Below, piece after piece: positions 8,498 through 18,809 of a DNA stretch of 64,000 bases. The position numbers and the translations under genes are program-made. The notes beneath the pieces were generated by a model. It was not told where the DNA came from, did not search any database, and saw only the letters and a program-made list of their open reading frames with translations. Location: the NCBI RefSeq assembly GCF_002014965.1, contig NZ_MUXT01000001.1:350218-414217 (forward strand), in the 5' to 3' direction. The stretch comes from Moraxella canis. Lineage in GTDB: Bacteria; Pseudomonadota; Gammaproteobacteria; Pseudomonadales; Moraxellaceae. The first letter of the stretch is position 1. Each line of letters opens with the position of its first letter.

Positions 8498-10348
8498 ATG
8501 ACCATAACCATCTTAGAAAACGAAACACCCGCACAAAGACGCCAACGGCTCAAAACCTTGGTACAAACCCTGCCCAATCGACCAGGCGTCTATAAAATGC
8601 TCAACAAATCAGGCGAGATTTTGTATGTGGGTAAAGCAAAATCGCTCAAAAATCGCGTGAATAGCTATTTTGCCAAGACGATCGAGCACCCCAGAACTCA
8701 AGCCTTGGTGCAGCGTATCCACGATGTCGAAATCATCATCACACGCGGTGAAACTGAGGCGCTTTTGCTTGAGCAAAATCTCATCAAAAATCATCGACCG
8801 CCTTATAATGTCCTGCTCAGAGATGACAAATCCTACCTGTATATCTATGTTAGTACAGATAAATTTCCTAGGCTGTCGATTGGGCGGGGTAAGGGCAAGC
8901 ATGTCCAAGGGCGGTTTTTTGGTCCTTATCCATCGGCGCGTAGTGCCAAAGAGTCACTACAGCTGATGCAAAGACTTTTCATGCTCAGAAGCTGCACGAA
9001 CAGTTTTTTTAAGCTTAGAAAACGCCCTTGCCTAGAATACCAAATCAAACGGTGCAAAGCGCCCTGCGTCGGCATGGTCTCCGCTGAAGAGTATCAGTCC
9101 GATGTGCGCGCTGCTTTGGCGTTTTTGCAAGGCTATTCTAATGAAGTGCAAGCCATTTTGGTCGAAAAAATGGAGACAGCGGCGGCTGAGCTCAACTTTG
9201 AGCAGGCGGCATTTTATCGCGATAGACTTACCATGATCAGTGAGCTACAAGCCAGACAAGCAGTGTTTCGCCTAAAAGGCGAGGCGGATGTCTTTGCCAT
9301 CGCGGTACGCTCTGGCGTGGTGGCGGTGTGTGTCCTGACAGTGCGTGGCGGTCAAGTCTTGGGCGGTAAAAATTATTTTCCTGATGACATCGAGCCTGAT
9401 ATCAAGACTGATGCTGAGCGTCTTAAAGAATTTTTATTGTCATTTTATTTTCAGGTGAGCGATGATCTGCCTGATGAGATCATCACATCTGTCGCTATCG
9501 AGGATGCGCCTGTATTGGCAGATATTTTACAAGCACAGTTTGATAAGCGCACGACGATCAAGCACAGAGTGACTACGCACCGTGATGACTGGCTTTCCAT
9601 CGCCAATTTAAATGCTAATAACGCTCTGACCACCAAACTCAAAGATGGGCAAGAGCTTGGCTCGCGCTTTGATCAGCTTAAAGAGATTTTAAAGCCCATT
9701 ACCGAGGATACCATCGATCGCATCGAGTGTTTTGACATCAGTCACACCATGGGCGAGGCAGCCATCGGCTCTTGTGTTGTCTTTGATCAAGGCGGACCTA
9801 GAAAGCGCGACTATCGCCAATACGCCATCCATGACATCGCCGCAGGCGATGACTATGCTGCCATGCGCCAAGTTCTAACGCGCCGATATTCTAAGCATCC
9901 TTTGCCTGATTTATTATTGATCGACGGCGGCAAAGGGCAGCTGAACATCGCCATAGAAGTACTGACCGAGCTTGGCAAATTAAATGACACCTTGCTTGTC
10001 AGTGTCGCCAAAGGTGAGGGACGAAAAGCAGGTTTGGAAGTGCTGCACTTTGTAAATCACGAACCATTGGATTTGCCCGCTGATAGTAAAGCGCTGCATC
10101 TTATTATGCAAATCCGCGACGAGGCGCACCGATTTGCCATCACCGCTCACCGTAAAAAAAGGGACAAAAAGCGCTCAGGCTCGGTGCTTGAGGTCATCCC
10201 TGGTCTTGGGCAGGTACGCAGACGAGATTTATTGAATCATTTTGGGGGCATACAGCAGCTACTTGGCGCATCCCAAGATGAAATCGCCCAAGTCAAAGGC
10301 ATCGGTACGGTGCTTGCTGGCACGATTTATAAGGCGCTGCATGAATAA
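8498..10348 (+). CDS. uvrC: Excinuclease ABC subunit C
   Basis: UvrC, 616 residues, makes both incisions in nucleotide-excision repair. Domains in order: GIY-YIG nuclease (GVYKML...[16 protein letters not shown], about 30-60), Cys-rich segment around [15 protein letters not shown] (about 175), UVR helical UvrB-binding motif (about 215-250), RNase-H-like endonuclease domain ([22 protein letters not shown]) and C-terminal helix-hairpin-helix repeats ([19 protein letters not shown]). Full family length. A strong terminator follows. Confidence 0.96.
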   Translation: MTITILENETPAQRRQRLKTLVQTLPNRPGVYKMLNKSGEILYVGKAKSLKNRVNSYFAKTIEHPRTQALVQRIHDVEIIITRGETEALLLEQNLIKNHRPPYNVLLRDDKSYLYIYVSTDKFPRLSIGRGKGKHVQGRFFGPYPSARSAKESLQLMQRLFMLRSCTNSFFKLRKRPCLEYQIKRCKAPCVGMVSAEEYQSDVRAALAFLQGYSNEVQAILVEKMETAAAELNFEQAAFYRDRLTMISELQARQAVFRLKGEADVFAIAVRSGVVAVCVLTVRGGQVLGGKNYFPDDIEPDIKTDAERLKEFLLSFYFQVSDDLPDEIITSVAIEDAPVLADILQAQFDKRTTIKHRVTTHRDDWLSIANLNANNALTTKLKDGQELGSRFDQLKEILKPITEDTIDRIECFDISHTMGEAAIGSCVVFDQGGPRKRDYRQYAIHDIAAGDDYAAMRQVLTRRYSKHPLPDLLLIDGGKGQLNIAIEVLTELGKLNDTLLVSVAKGEGRKAGLEVLHFVNHEPLDLPADSKALHLIMQIRDEAHRFAITAHRKKRDKKRSGSVLEVIPGLGQVRRRDLLNHFGGIQQLLGASQDEIAQVKGIGTVLAGTIYKALHE

Positions 10349-10361
10349 TAATATAAATAAT

Positions 10362-10393
10362 AAAAAGCCGCTGAGTCATCAAAGCGGCTTTTT
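10362..10393. terminator. Bidirectional terminator between uvrC and ddc
   Basis: A perfect 11-bp stem (AAAAAGCCGCT/AGCGGCTTTTT) with a 10-base loop lies between two convergent genes; T-tracts occur on both strands. Confidence 0.85.
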
Positions 10394-10416
10394 ATTAAGT
10401 CAAAAGCATTCAAATA

Positions 10417-11961
10417 TCAATCAATCGGCGGTGTGTAAGTGCCATTTTTGATGTCATCACCGATTCTGTCCGCTTCAGCGAGCACTTGACCCAATAACGC
10501 TTTGACATTATCTAGCGTGGCAATGGGGCTTAATGTGGTCATCTTTAATGACTGAACATTTTGCTTACTGTCAATGACGCGGGTTACGCCGATATTAGCT
10601 TCTCCGCGGGCAAACAGCTCATCAGCGACGTTTTGATTTAGGCTGTCGATAAACTCATCAGGATAATCTTTTGGCACAACACGAAACAGCACAGACGCAA
10701 ACTGTGGCTCAACCAATAACTCCAAGCCATCGGTGGCACGAATATACTCCGCCACTTCACGAGTGAGTTTGACACCGTGGTCAATCATGGAGCCGTAGAG
10801 CTCTTCACCCAATGCCTCAACCGTAAACCACAGCTTTAAGGCATCAAAACGGCGAGTGGTCTGTAAAGATTTAGACACCAAATTTGGCACGCCATGCTCT
10901 TCATCATAGGCAGAATTTAGGTATTCGGCTTCATAGTGCATAAAGCGATAATTGGTCTCATCTTTTAATAAAAACGCCCCACATGAGATGCTTTGAAAAT
11001 AATGCTTATGAAAATCAAGCGTGACCGAGTCGGTCAGCTCAATGCCATCAAGCATATCCCGATAGTCGTTAGACAGCAGTAAGGCACCGCCCCACGCCGC
11101 ATCCACGTGTAGCCACGCCCCAAATCTATCACACAGCTTGCGAATGGCTTTGATGTCATCGATCGCCCCTGCATCTGTCGTGCCTGCGGTTGCCACCACG
11201 CACGCCACAAGATTGCCCTGATTTTGTAGATCGGTCATGATGTTTTCAAGTGCGGCGGTATCCATTTGGGCATGGTCATTGACAGGGACAGTAACCACGG
11301 ATTGAAAGCCCATCCCCATCATTGCCATGTTTTTTTGGACGCTAAAATGGGCATTTTCTGAGCAGATGACCTTGACCTTTTGCATGGCATCGCTAGGAAT
11401 GCCATCACGCTGCACTGACCACGGCTTGCCCTCTTTGTCTGTATAATGCTTGGCAATGCACCAATCACGAGCCAGTAGCACACCCATCAGATTGGACTGT
11501 GTGCCCCCTGAAGTAAACACGCCTGCCGTGCCACTGCCATAGCCGACCTTTTGACGCAGCCAATCAATGAGCTGAACTTCCATCAGTGAGCCTGCTGGCG
11601 ACTGATCCCATGAGTCCATGGATTGGTTGGTGGCGTTAATCAGCACTTCAGCGATTTGACTGGTTACCATGGTTGGGCAATGCAGATGAGCCAGCGAATG
11701 CGGATGATGGACTTTTAGGCTTTTGTTTAAAAATAGCTCAACCAATCGCTCCAATGCCTTATCCACGCCCAAGCCATCTTTGGCAGGGGTAAAGGCAATC
11801 TGAGAGCGCAGCTCGCTGATACTGCCGCCGGTGTACATTTTATCGTTTTGTAGCCATGCTTTGACGGCTTGCACGGCATCGGTCATCGCACGCTCATAGT
11901 CGGCGATGGATGCAGGGTCATTACAAAGGAGTGCTTGTCTGTGTTGGTCAAAAGTTGGCAT
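10417..11961 (-). CDS. ddc: L-2,4-diaminobutyrate decarboxylase
   Basis: A PLP-dependent group II decarboxylase of 514 residues that converts 2,4-diaminobutyrate to 1,3-diaminopropane. Landmarks are [13 protein letters not shown] (PLP Asp), [10 protein letters not shown] (Lys that carries PLP) and the substrate-loop region before RFDALKLWF. The start at 11961 follows AGGAA with ten bases spacing; an upstream in-frame ATG at 11994 adds eleven unlikely residues. Its partner dat lies at 20463, same strand, separated by the restriction-modification island. The assignment to diaminobutyrate over other amino-acid substrates rests on family resemblance plus the presence of dat. Confidence 0.88.
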   Translation of the reverse strand: MPTFDQHRQALLCNDPASIADYERAMTDAVQAVKAWLQNDKMYTGGSISELRSQIAFTPAKDGLGVDKALERLVELFLNKSLKVHHPHSLAHLHCPTMVTSQIAEVLINATNQSMDSWDQSPAGSLMEVQLIDWLRQKVGYGSGTAGVFTSGGTQSNLMGVLLARDWCIAKHYTDKEGKPWSVQRDGIPSDAMQKVKVICSENAHFSVQKNMAMMGMGFQSVVTVPVNDHAQMDTAALENIMTDLQNQGNLVACVVATAGTTDAGAIDDIKAIRKLCDRFGAWLHVDAAWGGALLLSNDYRDMLDGIELTDSVTLDFHKHYFQSISCGAFLLKDETNYRFMHYEAEYLNSAYDEEHGVPNLVSKSLQTTRRFDALKLWFTVEALGEELYGSMIDHGVKLTREVAEYIRATDGLELLVEPQFASVLFRVVPKDYPDEFIDSLNQNVADELFARGEANIGVTRVIDSKQNVQSLKMTTLSPIATLDNVKALLGQVLAEADRIGDDIKNGTYTPPID

Positions 11962-11995
11962 AATGCAGGATTTCCTAGTTGGTGGAGATGTCATT

Positions 11996-12001
11996 ATTGT
12001 A
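11996..12001 (-). promoter_or_regulatory. Possible ddc promoter (extended -10)
   Basis: On the minus strand TGCTACAAT forms an extended -10 box 35 bases before the ddc ATG. There is no good -35. It would let ddc be transcribed independently of hsdS1. Confidence 0.35.
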
Positions 12002-12027
12002 GCACAATTTTGGCAGTGCTTAGACTG

Positions 12028-13191
12028 TTAAAACGACAACAAAACTTCCCGATAATACTCGTACTGCTTTTGACGCAGTTCAATCTCACGCGGTAAGCCG
12101 TCACTGATGGACTGGGTCAGCGTGTCAAATTTATCCAACATGGCAACGATTTTGGCTTGGGTGTCAAGGGGCGGGATTGGGATTTTTTTATTAGAAAAAT
12201 TACTAATCCATTGACGCTTATGGTCTGTATTATCAAATTTTGGTAAGGTATTTAACCAATAATAAATATACTTTAATATAAATTGATTCTCATCAGCTGA
12301 TGTGATGATTTTCATTGCTGATGATTTAACTTTAAAGTCAAAATCCACCCATTTATTTGCCGTTGTAAAATCATCAAAAATAATAACAGGATTTATTGCA
12401 GCTGAACAAATGCCGCTTGTTTCATCGGTATAACCCAATATAAAAGTCTTACCTGCTGTTAAAACTGGTATTTCATATTCATCGCAATATTCAGTTGATT
12501 GAACAATATACTTAGTTGGTTGTTCATACTTCGTAACCTCGCCCAAAGTCCTCCATACCAAATTTTCGCCAAAGAAAGGATTATTCTCCCCCCCCCTGCT
12601 ATTTACATCATCAAAGTTTAAGAGCAACTCTCGATAGTATTCATATTGTTTTTGTCTCATATCAAGCTCGGCGGTCAACTCGGCGTTCAGTTCGGTAAAT
12701 GCGTCTAAAATCTGCACAATTTGATTTTGGACGGATAGGGGTGGGATGGGGATTAAGAATTTGTCTGTATCTGGTGTTGCAATTTGCGGCATTTGCATTT
12801 TTGAGCCAATTTTCTGAAAATAAAGTTCATTTTGTTTCAGAAAATAATAAACAAACTTAATTTCTATATTTTCATTTTGTGAATGATAAGACCACATTTC
12901 ATTTTTATGAGAAAAGGGTTTGTCATAAAACTCAAACTCAATGATTCCTCTTGATTTCACGATAATTGATGGCTCATTATTAATATCTTTTTGGGGAATA
13001 TCATCAAAATCTACCAAAGCAAATGTCTTACCACCTGCAAATATTTTAATGGGTGCATTTTCTTTATGCAGCTCTTTCATTTGACCTGCGGTGATTTTTG
13101 TTCCTTTGGTTCTGACCAAAATCTCCCCCAATGGCTTCCACTCAACCGCCTGCCCATTGAGTAAGTTTTCCAAAAATGAATGCTGTGCCAT
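12028..13191 (-). CDS. hsdS: Type I restriction specificity subunit HsdS, copy 1, with G9 tract
   Basis: A 387-residue specificity subunit with two target-recognition domains, each followed by a helical conserved region (first helix block ends about residue 195, second at the C-terminus, both with the RQKQYEYYRE motif). TRD1 (about 15-150) is nearly identical to that of the second hsdS at 17678-18802; TRD2 (about 210-340) differs. Nine G in a row on the coding strand (12588-12596) encode R199-G-G at the boundary between the two halves. Loss or gain of one G would end translation at about residue 243 or 203. It starts one base inside the hsdR stop. Confidence 0.93.
   Translation of the reverse strand: MAQHSFLENLLNGQAVEWKPLGEILVRTKGTKITAGQMKELHKENAPIKIFAGGKTFALVDFDDIPQKDINNEPSIIVKSRGIIEFEFYDKPFSHKNEMWSYHSQNENIEIKFVYYFLKQNELYFQKIGSKMQMPQIATPDTDKFLIPIPPLSVQNQIVQILDAFTELNAELTAELDMRQKQYEYYRELLLNFDDVNSRGGENNPFFGENLVWRTLGEVTKYEQPTKYIVQSTEYCDEYEIPVLTAGKTFILGYTDETSGICSAAINPVIIFDDFTTANKWVDFDFKVKSSAMKIITSADENQFILKYIYYWLNTLPKFDNTDHKRQWISNFSNKKIPIPPLDTQAKIVAMLDKFDTLTQSISDGLPREIELRQKQYEYYREVLLSF
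12588..12596 (-). repeat. Homopolymeric G9 tract inside hsdS1
   Basis: Nine consecutive C on the plus strand (G on the coding strand) at the junction of the two HsdS halves. With nine G the frame is open through the second TRD; G10 meets a stop two codons after the tract and G8 one about 42 codons later. Runs of this length are typical slippage sites. Confidence 0.9.
12749..13160 (-). repeat. Direct repeat of HsdS TRD1, copy A
   Basis: About 410 bases nearly identical (a few percent differences by eye) to 18355-18765, in the same orientation, 5.6 kb apart. It covers the first target-recognition domain of both hsdS genes and part of the following conserved region. Confidence 0.9.
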
Positions 13192-16100
13192 CAGTCACTT
13201 TCCTTATTAAATAACCCTGCCAAATTACCAATGCCCTTAAACTTCTCCACAAAATGAGCGATCTTTTGAAAAACGCTTTGTTTTTTGGTGAGATAGTGTG
13301 GATTGAGCGGACTCATTTTTGGCAGAATATCGTTAAGCTCTGTGCCGTTTTCGCTGGCATATTCACGCTTTAGCGATGTGGCGATATAGCGCAAGGCAGC
13401 GTCTTTATTGAGATTTTCGTCAATGATTAGCGCATCGGCTTCTTTTTTTTGTTCGCTCTGAGCGTATCGATAAAACGCTTCTATCACGCCTGCTTTATCA
13501 GGCAGATTGTCAAGATCGGTTTGATTGATAAAATCCACAATCAAGCTTTCTTTGGCACGATGATCCAAGCTTGAGCGGATCAGACGACGAATTTCATCAA
13601 CGATGATGGTCTTATCCTTGGTTTTTTTGTTGTGTTCAAAAATCAGCTCTAAGATGTAATCCAAATTAATCTCTTGGGATTTTAATAAATCCACCTCAAA
13701 GACGACATCATCCCAACTGATGGTAGATTTGGCTTGCTCTTCGGCATTTTTTTCACGGCGACTCCAGTCACGAATATCGTTATAAGTAGAACGGTAATCC
13801 TGTATCATACGCTCGCTTGGCATAGGAATGGCTTGTAGCTTACTTAGGGTTTCGTCATCAAGCTGATATTTATTTTGGATGTCTTGGATGCTTTGGCTGA
13901 TTTGAGCTGCTGTGGCTTCTTCCATCTCATCAGTGATCTGTGGCAGGCGCTTGAGCTCTGCCATCGCTTGATATTCATCAAAGTTTTGTAGCGCGTTTTC
14001 GGCGCGCAGATACTCGCCGAACAGTTTGGCAAACTCTTTTTTGTCTTTTTCGGTGATGATATGATCAGGCTCGCCAAAGCGTTCGTTCAGCTCATTGACG
14101 ATATCCACAAAGCCACGATGGGCACGCCCTGACAGCACATCAGTATAGCCATCCAGATAGCTATCTAGTGGCTGCTCTAGCACCACTTGGCGAGTACTGC
14201 GATTACCAAATAAGGTAATGGCTTCAATGGTTGGCTTCTCTAGGTTGCGAAAGGTGACGATATTGCCAAAGGTCTTGGTAGCATTATAAATGCGGTTGGT
14301 ACGGCTATAGGCTTGGATCAGCCCATGATAGCGTAGATTCTTATCCACAAACAAGGTGTTCAATGCTGGGGCGTCAAAGCCCGTCAAAAACATACCGACG
14401 ACGATCAGTAAATCAATCTCTTGGTCTTTGACCCGTTTTGCTAAATCTCGGTAGTAGTTCTGAAATTCCTTACTATCCACACTAAAATTGGTTGTAAACT
14501 TAGCATTATAATCATCAATCACCTTTGCCAAAAACTCTTTGGCACTGGCATTCATCGCCGTCACCTCAAAGCCCTCATCTTCAATCTCACCGATGGCGTC
14601 TTGTTCTTCGTTGGCGGCATAAGAAAAAATCGTGGCGATGTTTAACTGCTTGGCACGGTCTTTTTGGAGATCATTGAGTGTTTCATAATACAGTTTGGCA
14701 GCGTCCACACTACTGACCGCAAACATGGCATTAAAGCCCTTGCCTGTGGCGTTGTTACGGTGAGTTTTTTGATGAAATCTGTCCAAAATATAGCTACTGA
14801 CTTCACGAATTCGCTCAGGATGCATCAGCGCCTTGCGGTTCTCGGCGGCGGATAATTTGGTTAAATCCTGCTCGTTTTCATCGGTTTTAAACTTTGGTAA
14901 GACATTGTGATAATCCACCTTAAACTTAAGCACCTTTTCATCACGGATGGCATCGGTGATGACATAAGAGTGCAGCTGTTCGCCAAAAACGCTGGCGGTC
15001 GTCTCAGCACCGATGGCATTGGCGGGGAAAATAGGCGTACCTGTAAAACCAAATTGACAAAATTTCTTAAACCGCTTGGTCAGATTTTTTTGAGCTTCGC
15101 CAAATTGCGAGCGATGACATTCATCAAAAATAAACACCACAGGCTCGCTATAAATAGCCAAGCCCTGCTCCGACTTCATGAGATTATTGAGCTTTTGAAT
15201 GGTGGTGACGATGATTTTATTGTCGTCTTTTTCAAGATTTGCCTTAAGTCCCTTGGTGCTCTCCGAGCCATTGACACTATCAGGGCTAAACCGCTGATAC
15301 TCTTTCATGGTCTGATAGTCCAAATCCTTTCTATCCACCACAAAAAATACTTTTTTGATGAATGGCAGCTGTGTCGCAAGACGCGCTGTCTTAAAGCTCG
15401 TCAAGGTCTTGCCTGAGCCTGTTGTATGCCAAATATAACCGCCACTGCTAGGGTCGCTGTAGTTTTTGGTGTTGTGCGAACTGTTGATTTTCCATAAGAT
15501 CCGCTCCGCCGCCGCGATCTGGTAGGGGCGCAAAATCAGCAAGGTATTACCGCTATCAAAAACACAGTATTTGATCAAAATATTCAGCAAGGTATTTCTG
15601 GTAAAAAAGGTCGCCGTAAAATCTTTTAGATCCTTAATTGGGACATTGTCCGCCCTTGCCCAGTTCATCGTAAATTCAAAGCTGCCCTTTTCTCGCTTAG
15701 TAGTATTAGCAAAATAGCGGGTATTGGTGCCATTACTGATAATAAAAATCTGCAGATATTTAAACAGTGAGTTTTCTTTATTAAAGCTTTCTTTAGAATA
15801 CCGATGAATTTGGTTGAAGGCTTCTCGGATAGCTACGCCCCGTTTTTTTAATTCAATCTGCACCAAAGGCAAGCCATTGACCAATATGGTGACATCGTAA
15901 CGATTCTTATGACTGCCCGTCTGCTCAAACTGATGAATGACTTGCAGCGTATTATTGCCCAGATTCGTCTTATCCAGCAGATGAATATTTTGGATACGCC
16001 CATTATCAAACACAAAATCATAAGCACTGTCATCATGCAGCTTACGAGTTTTTTCTATCATATGCTCACTGGGCTTATCCAAATATTCAGCCACGAAGCG

Positions 16101-16346
16101 ATGCCATTCTGAATCAGTGAATGTTGTATTATTCAGCTTCTGTAACTGCACGCGGACATTGGCAAGTAATTTATCATGCGTCTTTAGATCGGTGCGATAT
16201 TCGTAGCCTTGATCCGTAAGGTCGGTGATGAGCTCCTTTTCCATTTCACTCTCGGTCTGATAGCTACCGACCTGATCCATTTTGTCGTATTTATCCAGTA
16301 CGATAAAATGATTGGTTTCAGTGATGGGGGTGGTTTGGGTTGTCAT
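13191..16346 (-). CDS. hsdR: Type I restriction endonuclease subunit HsdR
   Basis: The motor/nuclease subunit, 1051 residues from ATG 16346, which follows AAGGAA at good spacing; an upstream ATG (16379) would add eleven residues. The N-terminal PD-(D/E)xK nuclease site ends in IELKK (about 166). The SF2 helicase domain has TTGSGKT (about 313), [11 protein letters not shown] (about 406), FGFTGTP and the late motif YSRTNRI, preceded by [16 protein letters not shown]. It cleaves unmethylated DNA after translocation, in complex with HsdM2S. No frameshift or lost motif was seen. Confidence 0.96.
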   Translation of the reverse strand: MTTQTTPITETNHFIVLDKYDKMDQVGSYQTESEMEKELITDLTDQGYEYRTDLKTHDKLLANVRVQLQKLNNTTFTDSEWHRFVAEYLDKPSEHMIEKTRKLHDDSAYDFVFDNGRIQNIHLLDKTNLGNNTLQVIHQFEQTGSHKNRYDVTILVNGLPLVQIELKKRGVAIREAFNQIHRYSKESFNKENSLFKYLQIFIISNGTNTRYFANTTKREKGSFEFTMNWARADNVPIKDLKDFTATFFTRNTLLNILIKYCVFDSGNTLLILRPYQIAAAERILWKINSSHNTKNYSDPSSGGYIWHTTGSGKTLTSFKTARLATQLPFIKKVFFVVDRKDLDYQTMKEYQRFSPDSVNGSESTKGLKANLEKDDNKIIVTTIQKLNNLMKSEQGLAIYSEPVVFIFDECHRSQFGEAQKNLTKRFKKFCQFGFTGTPIFPANAIGAETTASVFGEQLHSYVITDAIRDEKVLKFKVDYHNVLPKFKTDENEQDLTKLSAAENRKALMHPERIREVSSYILDRFHQKTHRNNATGKGFNAMFAVSSVDAAKLYYETLNDLQKDRAKQLNIATIFSYAANEEQDAIGEIEDEGFEVTAMNASAKEFLAKVIDDYNAKFTTNFSVDSKEFQNYYRDLAKRVKDQEIDLLIVVGMFLTGFDAPALNTLFVDKNLRYHGLIQAYSRTNRIYNATKTFGNIVTFRNLEKPTIEAITLFGNRSTRQVVLEQPLDSYLDGYTDVLSGRAHRGFVDIVNELNERFGEPDHIITEKDKKEFAKLFGEYLRAENALQNFDEYQAMAELKRLPQITDEMEEATAAQISQSIQDIQNKYQLDDETLSKLQAIPMPSERMIQDYRSTYNDIRDWSRREKNAEEQAKSTISWDDVVFEVDLLKSQEINLDYILELIFEHNKKTKDKTIIVDEIRRLIRSSLDHRAKESLIVDFINQTDLDNLPDKAGVIEAFYRYAQSEQKKEADALIIDENLNKDAALRYIATSLKREYASENGTELNDILPKMSPLNPHYLTKKQSVFQKIAHFVEKFKGIGNLAGLFNKESD

Positions 16347-16382
16347 GGTTTTTTCCTTAAATACATTTGTAAATATCATGCA

Positions 16383-17507
16383 TCACACTCGCACTAAATT
16401 CATTAATCGCTCAAAGCTGTAGCGCGTCGATGTTCTACCGCTTGCCTCTTCACTAATCATCAAAATACCTTGCTCATGCAGTGCCTTGGTGTATCTATTG
16501 GCTGTGGTTGGGGCGATATTTAGCTTTTGTGATAGGCTACTGTTACGAAATACAGGATTGGTAAAGACATAATCAAGCACAGAAATGGCATGTTTGCTTG
16601 AGATAATATCACTAAACACCGCTTTCATCTCTTCATACAGCTCTACGATACTTTCGGCAATGTGTAAATTTTTGGCAGATTGATGAGCGATCGCCTCCAA
16701 AAAAAATATCACCCACTCATTCCAATCGCCCGTCTGTGATACTTGACGCATCAAATCCACATAGCGATTTTTATGCTCTTCAAAATAACCACTAATATAA
16801 AAATGCGGTGCCGAAATCACTCCAGCCGACCACAACATCAGCGTGATGAGCATACGCCCAATGCGCCCGTTACCATCTTGAAATGGGTGCAATGCCTCAA
16901 ATTCCAAATGACTGACTGCCGTTTTTAGCAAAATCGGATTGCTGTCGTGATTGATGTATTCAAACAGACGCTCCAACCCATCAGGCAGCTGCTCAGGCGA
17001 GATAGGCACAAATAAAATATGGCGAGAAATCGTATCCGCCAGATAATTTTGCTCTTTTTTAAATTCGCCTGGGGATTTATTCGCACCACGACCGTAGGAT
17101 AATAGCTGTTCATGCATGGTTTTTAGTAGCGATATACTCAGTGGGTAGCCTGCCATCATCGCTTGTTGTGCATTTTTTAGCGTCCGCTGATACAAGAGTG
17201 TTTCAATAATATCCGAACGCACTTGGGGAGAATATTCATCATCAGCAAAATCCGCTTCATACTGCAAAATCTCATCCATGGTACTAATCGTACCCTCCAT
17301 GCGTGATGAAATCACTGCCTCTTGGTTGCGTAGTGGTGCAAGTAGAATTTCATTATTATGCAAATTTTTGAGCATTTGGTCATAACGAGAAATCGCATCG
17401 GTGGCAGAGAGCAGTGCAGGCAAGATTTTTTGCAAATCAATAGACTGTGGCGGAAATTTACCATCATGATAATAAATAGCATGTTCAAAATTGAGTAATT
17501 TTTTCAT
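16383..17507 (-). CDS. Fic-domain AMPylator, class II, with C-terminal winged-helix-like region
   Basis: A Fic-family protein, 374 residues from ATG 17507. The complete catalytic motif HPFQDGNGRIGR is at about 209-220. An N-terminal inhibitory helix motif SSRMEG ([S/T]xxxE[G/N]) is at about 69, which makes it a class II, self-inhibited Fic. The last about 70 residues (SSLSQKLNIAPTTANRYTKA) read as a winged helix-turn-helix. Fic enzymes usually transfer AMP to target-protein hydroxyls. It sits between hsdS2 and hsdR on the same strand. No ribosome-binding site singles out the start; ATG 17519, ATG 17549 and TTG 17585 are alternatives. The palindromes upstream may be its own operator. Confidence 0.85.
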   Translation of the reverse strand: MKKLLNFEHAIYYHDGKFPPQSIDLQKILPALLSATDAISRYDQMLKNLHNNEILLAPLRNQEAVISSRMEGTISTMDEILQYEADFADDEYSPQVRSDIIETLLYQRTLKNAQQAMMAGYPLSISLLKTMHEQLLSYGRGANKSPGEFKKEQNYLADTISRHILFVPISPEQLPDGLERLFEYINHDSNPILLKTAVSHLEFEALHPFQDGNGRIGRMLITLMLWSAGVISAPHFYISGYFEEHKNRYVDLMRQVSQTGDWNEWVIFFLEAIAHQSAKNLHIAESIVELYEEMKAVFSDIISSKHAISVLDYVFTNPVFRNSSLSQKLNIAPTTANRYTKALHEQGILMISEEASGRTSTRYSFERLMNLVRV

Positions 17508-17562
17508 TTTGTGAACCATTTTTAATGATTTTTGGTTGATAAATCGCATTGTCGCACATTCA

Positions 17563-17658
17563 TGGTTCACAAACAAGTTTATCAACCAATTTTACCATTT
17601 TTTGGTTTACAAATAAGTTTGTCCACCATTTTTGGTCAGCAAAATGGCTTATCAACCA
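17563..17658. promoter_or_regulatory. Three tandem 26-bp palindromes upstream of fic
   Basis: Three copies of the same imperfect palindrome, half-site TGGTTnAnAAAC with a 2-base centre, lie at 17563-17588, 17603-17628 and 17633-17658, filling the gap between the hsdS2 stop and fic. Extra half-sites are at 17507-17518, 17533-17544 and 17674-17681. This looks like a multi-site operator for a dimeric regulator, plausibly the winged-helix region of the adjacent Fic protein. Confidence 0.65.
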
Positions 17659-17677
17659 TTTTATGCAAATTTTTGGT

Positions 17678-18802
17678 TTACATACCAAACCCCAAAAGCA
17701 GCTCCCGATAATACTCGTATTGCTTGCGTCTTAGCTCAATTTCCTTTGGTAAGCCGTCCGTGATGGAACTCGTCAAATGGTCAAATTTATCCAAAATGGC
17801 AACGATTTTGGCTTGGGTGTCAAGGGGCGGGATTGGGATTTTAATATTTTCAATAGAATTTCTTCCTAATCGTGGCACACTTGCTTTCCTAACCTGTCCC
17901 ACAATTTTTTGTTTTTGATTCATTAAAGCATGATAAACAAACCTATCATTTAACTTGTCTTTCGGACACTGTAAATAATAACAATCGTCAGCAGCCCAAA
18001 AATCAGTGTAGCTATAACCAATTTCGCCTGCGGCGCCAGCTGTAATTATAAATGTTGAATTTGATGGGCAATTTGCTTGATGATAATATCCTAAAGGTTG
18101 TAAACTATTTTGGTAAACAGCATATTCTCCTGTCTCTTCTAATTCGCTACGCACCAATCTTTTGCCACGTTTTAGATTGACAACCTCCCCCAAACGCTTC
18201 CACTCAAACCCCACCTTTGCTAATTCATTTTCAGATAATAAAAAATCCCGATAGTATTGATATTGTTTTTTTCGCAAGGTAAGTTCAGCTTCCAGCGTAG
18301 CTTCCAGCTCTGTCAAAATGTCAAGTCTTTTTACAATTTCTTTTTGTAATTCGAGTGGGGGAATGGGGATTAAAAACTTATCTGTATCTGGTGTTGCAAT
18401 TTGTGGCATTTGCATTTTTGAGCCAATTTTTTGAAAGTGCAGTTCATTTTGTTTAAGAAAATAATAAACAAACTTAGTTTCTATATTTTCATTTTGTGAA
18501 TGATAAGACCACATTTCATTTTTATGAGAAAAGGGTTTGTCATAAAACTCAAACTCAATGATTCCTCTTGATTTCACAATAATTGATGGTTCATTGTTAA
18601 TATCTTTTTGGGGAATATCATCGAAATCTACCAAAGCAAATGTCTTACCACCTGCAAATATTTTAATGGGTGCATTTTCTTTATGCAGCTCTTTCATTTG
18701 ACCTGCGGTGATTTTTGTTCCTTTGGTTCTAACTAAAATCTCCCCCAATGGCTTCCATGCCACTTCCGCCTGCTCAATCATTGTTAAGATATTGGTTTTC
18801 AT
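17678..18802 (-). CDS. hsdS: Type I restriction specificity subunit HsdS, copy 2
   Basis: A 374-residue specificity subunit directly after hsdM. Its TRD1 is almost the same as in hsdS1; its TRD2 (starting EWKRLGEVVNLKRGKRL at about residue 195) is unrelated. Both conserved helical regions are present, ending RRKQYEYYRELLLGFGM. There is no homopolymeric tract. ATG 18802 lies seven bases after the hsdM stop with GAGGGG upstream; a longer in-frame start at 18823 inside hsdM is less likely. This is the conventional M-S partner and should give a constant specificity. Confidence 0.93.
   Translation of the reverse strand: MKTNILTMIEQAEVAWKPLGEILVRTKGTKITAGQMKELHKENAPIKIFAGGKTFALVDFDDIPQKDINNEPSIIVKSRGIIEFEFYDKPFSHKNEMWSYHSQNENIETKFVYYFLKQNELHFQKIGSKMQMPQIATPDTDKFLIPIPPLELQKEIVKRLDILTELEATLEAELTLRKKQYQYYRDFLLSENELAKVGFEWKRLGEVVNLKRGKRLVRSELEETGEYAVYQNSLQPLGYYHQANCPSNSTFIITAGAAGEIGYSYTDFWAADDCYYLQCPKDKLNDRFVYHALMNQKQKIVGQVRKASVPRLGRNSIENIKIPIPPLDTQAKIVAILDKFDHLTSSITDGLPKEIELRRKQYEYYRELLLGFGM
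18355..18765 (-). repeat. Direct repeat of HsdS TRD1, copy B
   Basis: Partner of 12749-13160. Same orientation, so recombination between the copies would delete the TRD2 of hsdS2, fic and hsdR and join hsdM to a chimeric hsdS. Confidence 0.9.
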
Positions 18803-18809
18803 TGTTTTG

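Noticed and set aside
14907..15416. Plus-strand 169-codon ORF inside hsdR
   Set aside because: Lies wholly antisense to the helicase domain of hsdR, which has intact motifs.
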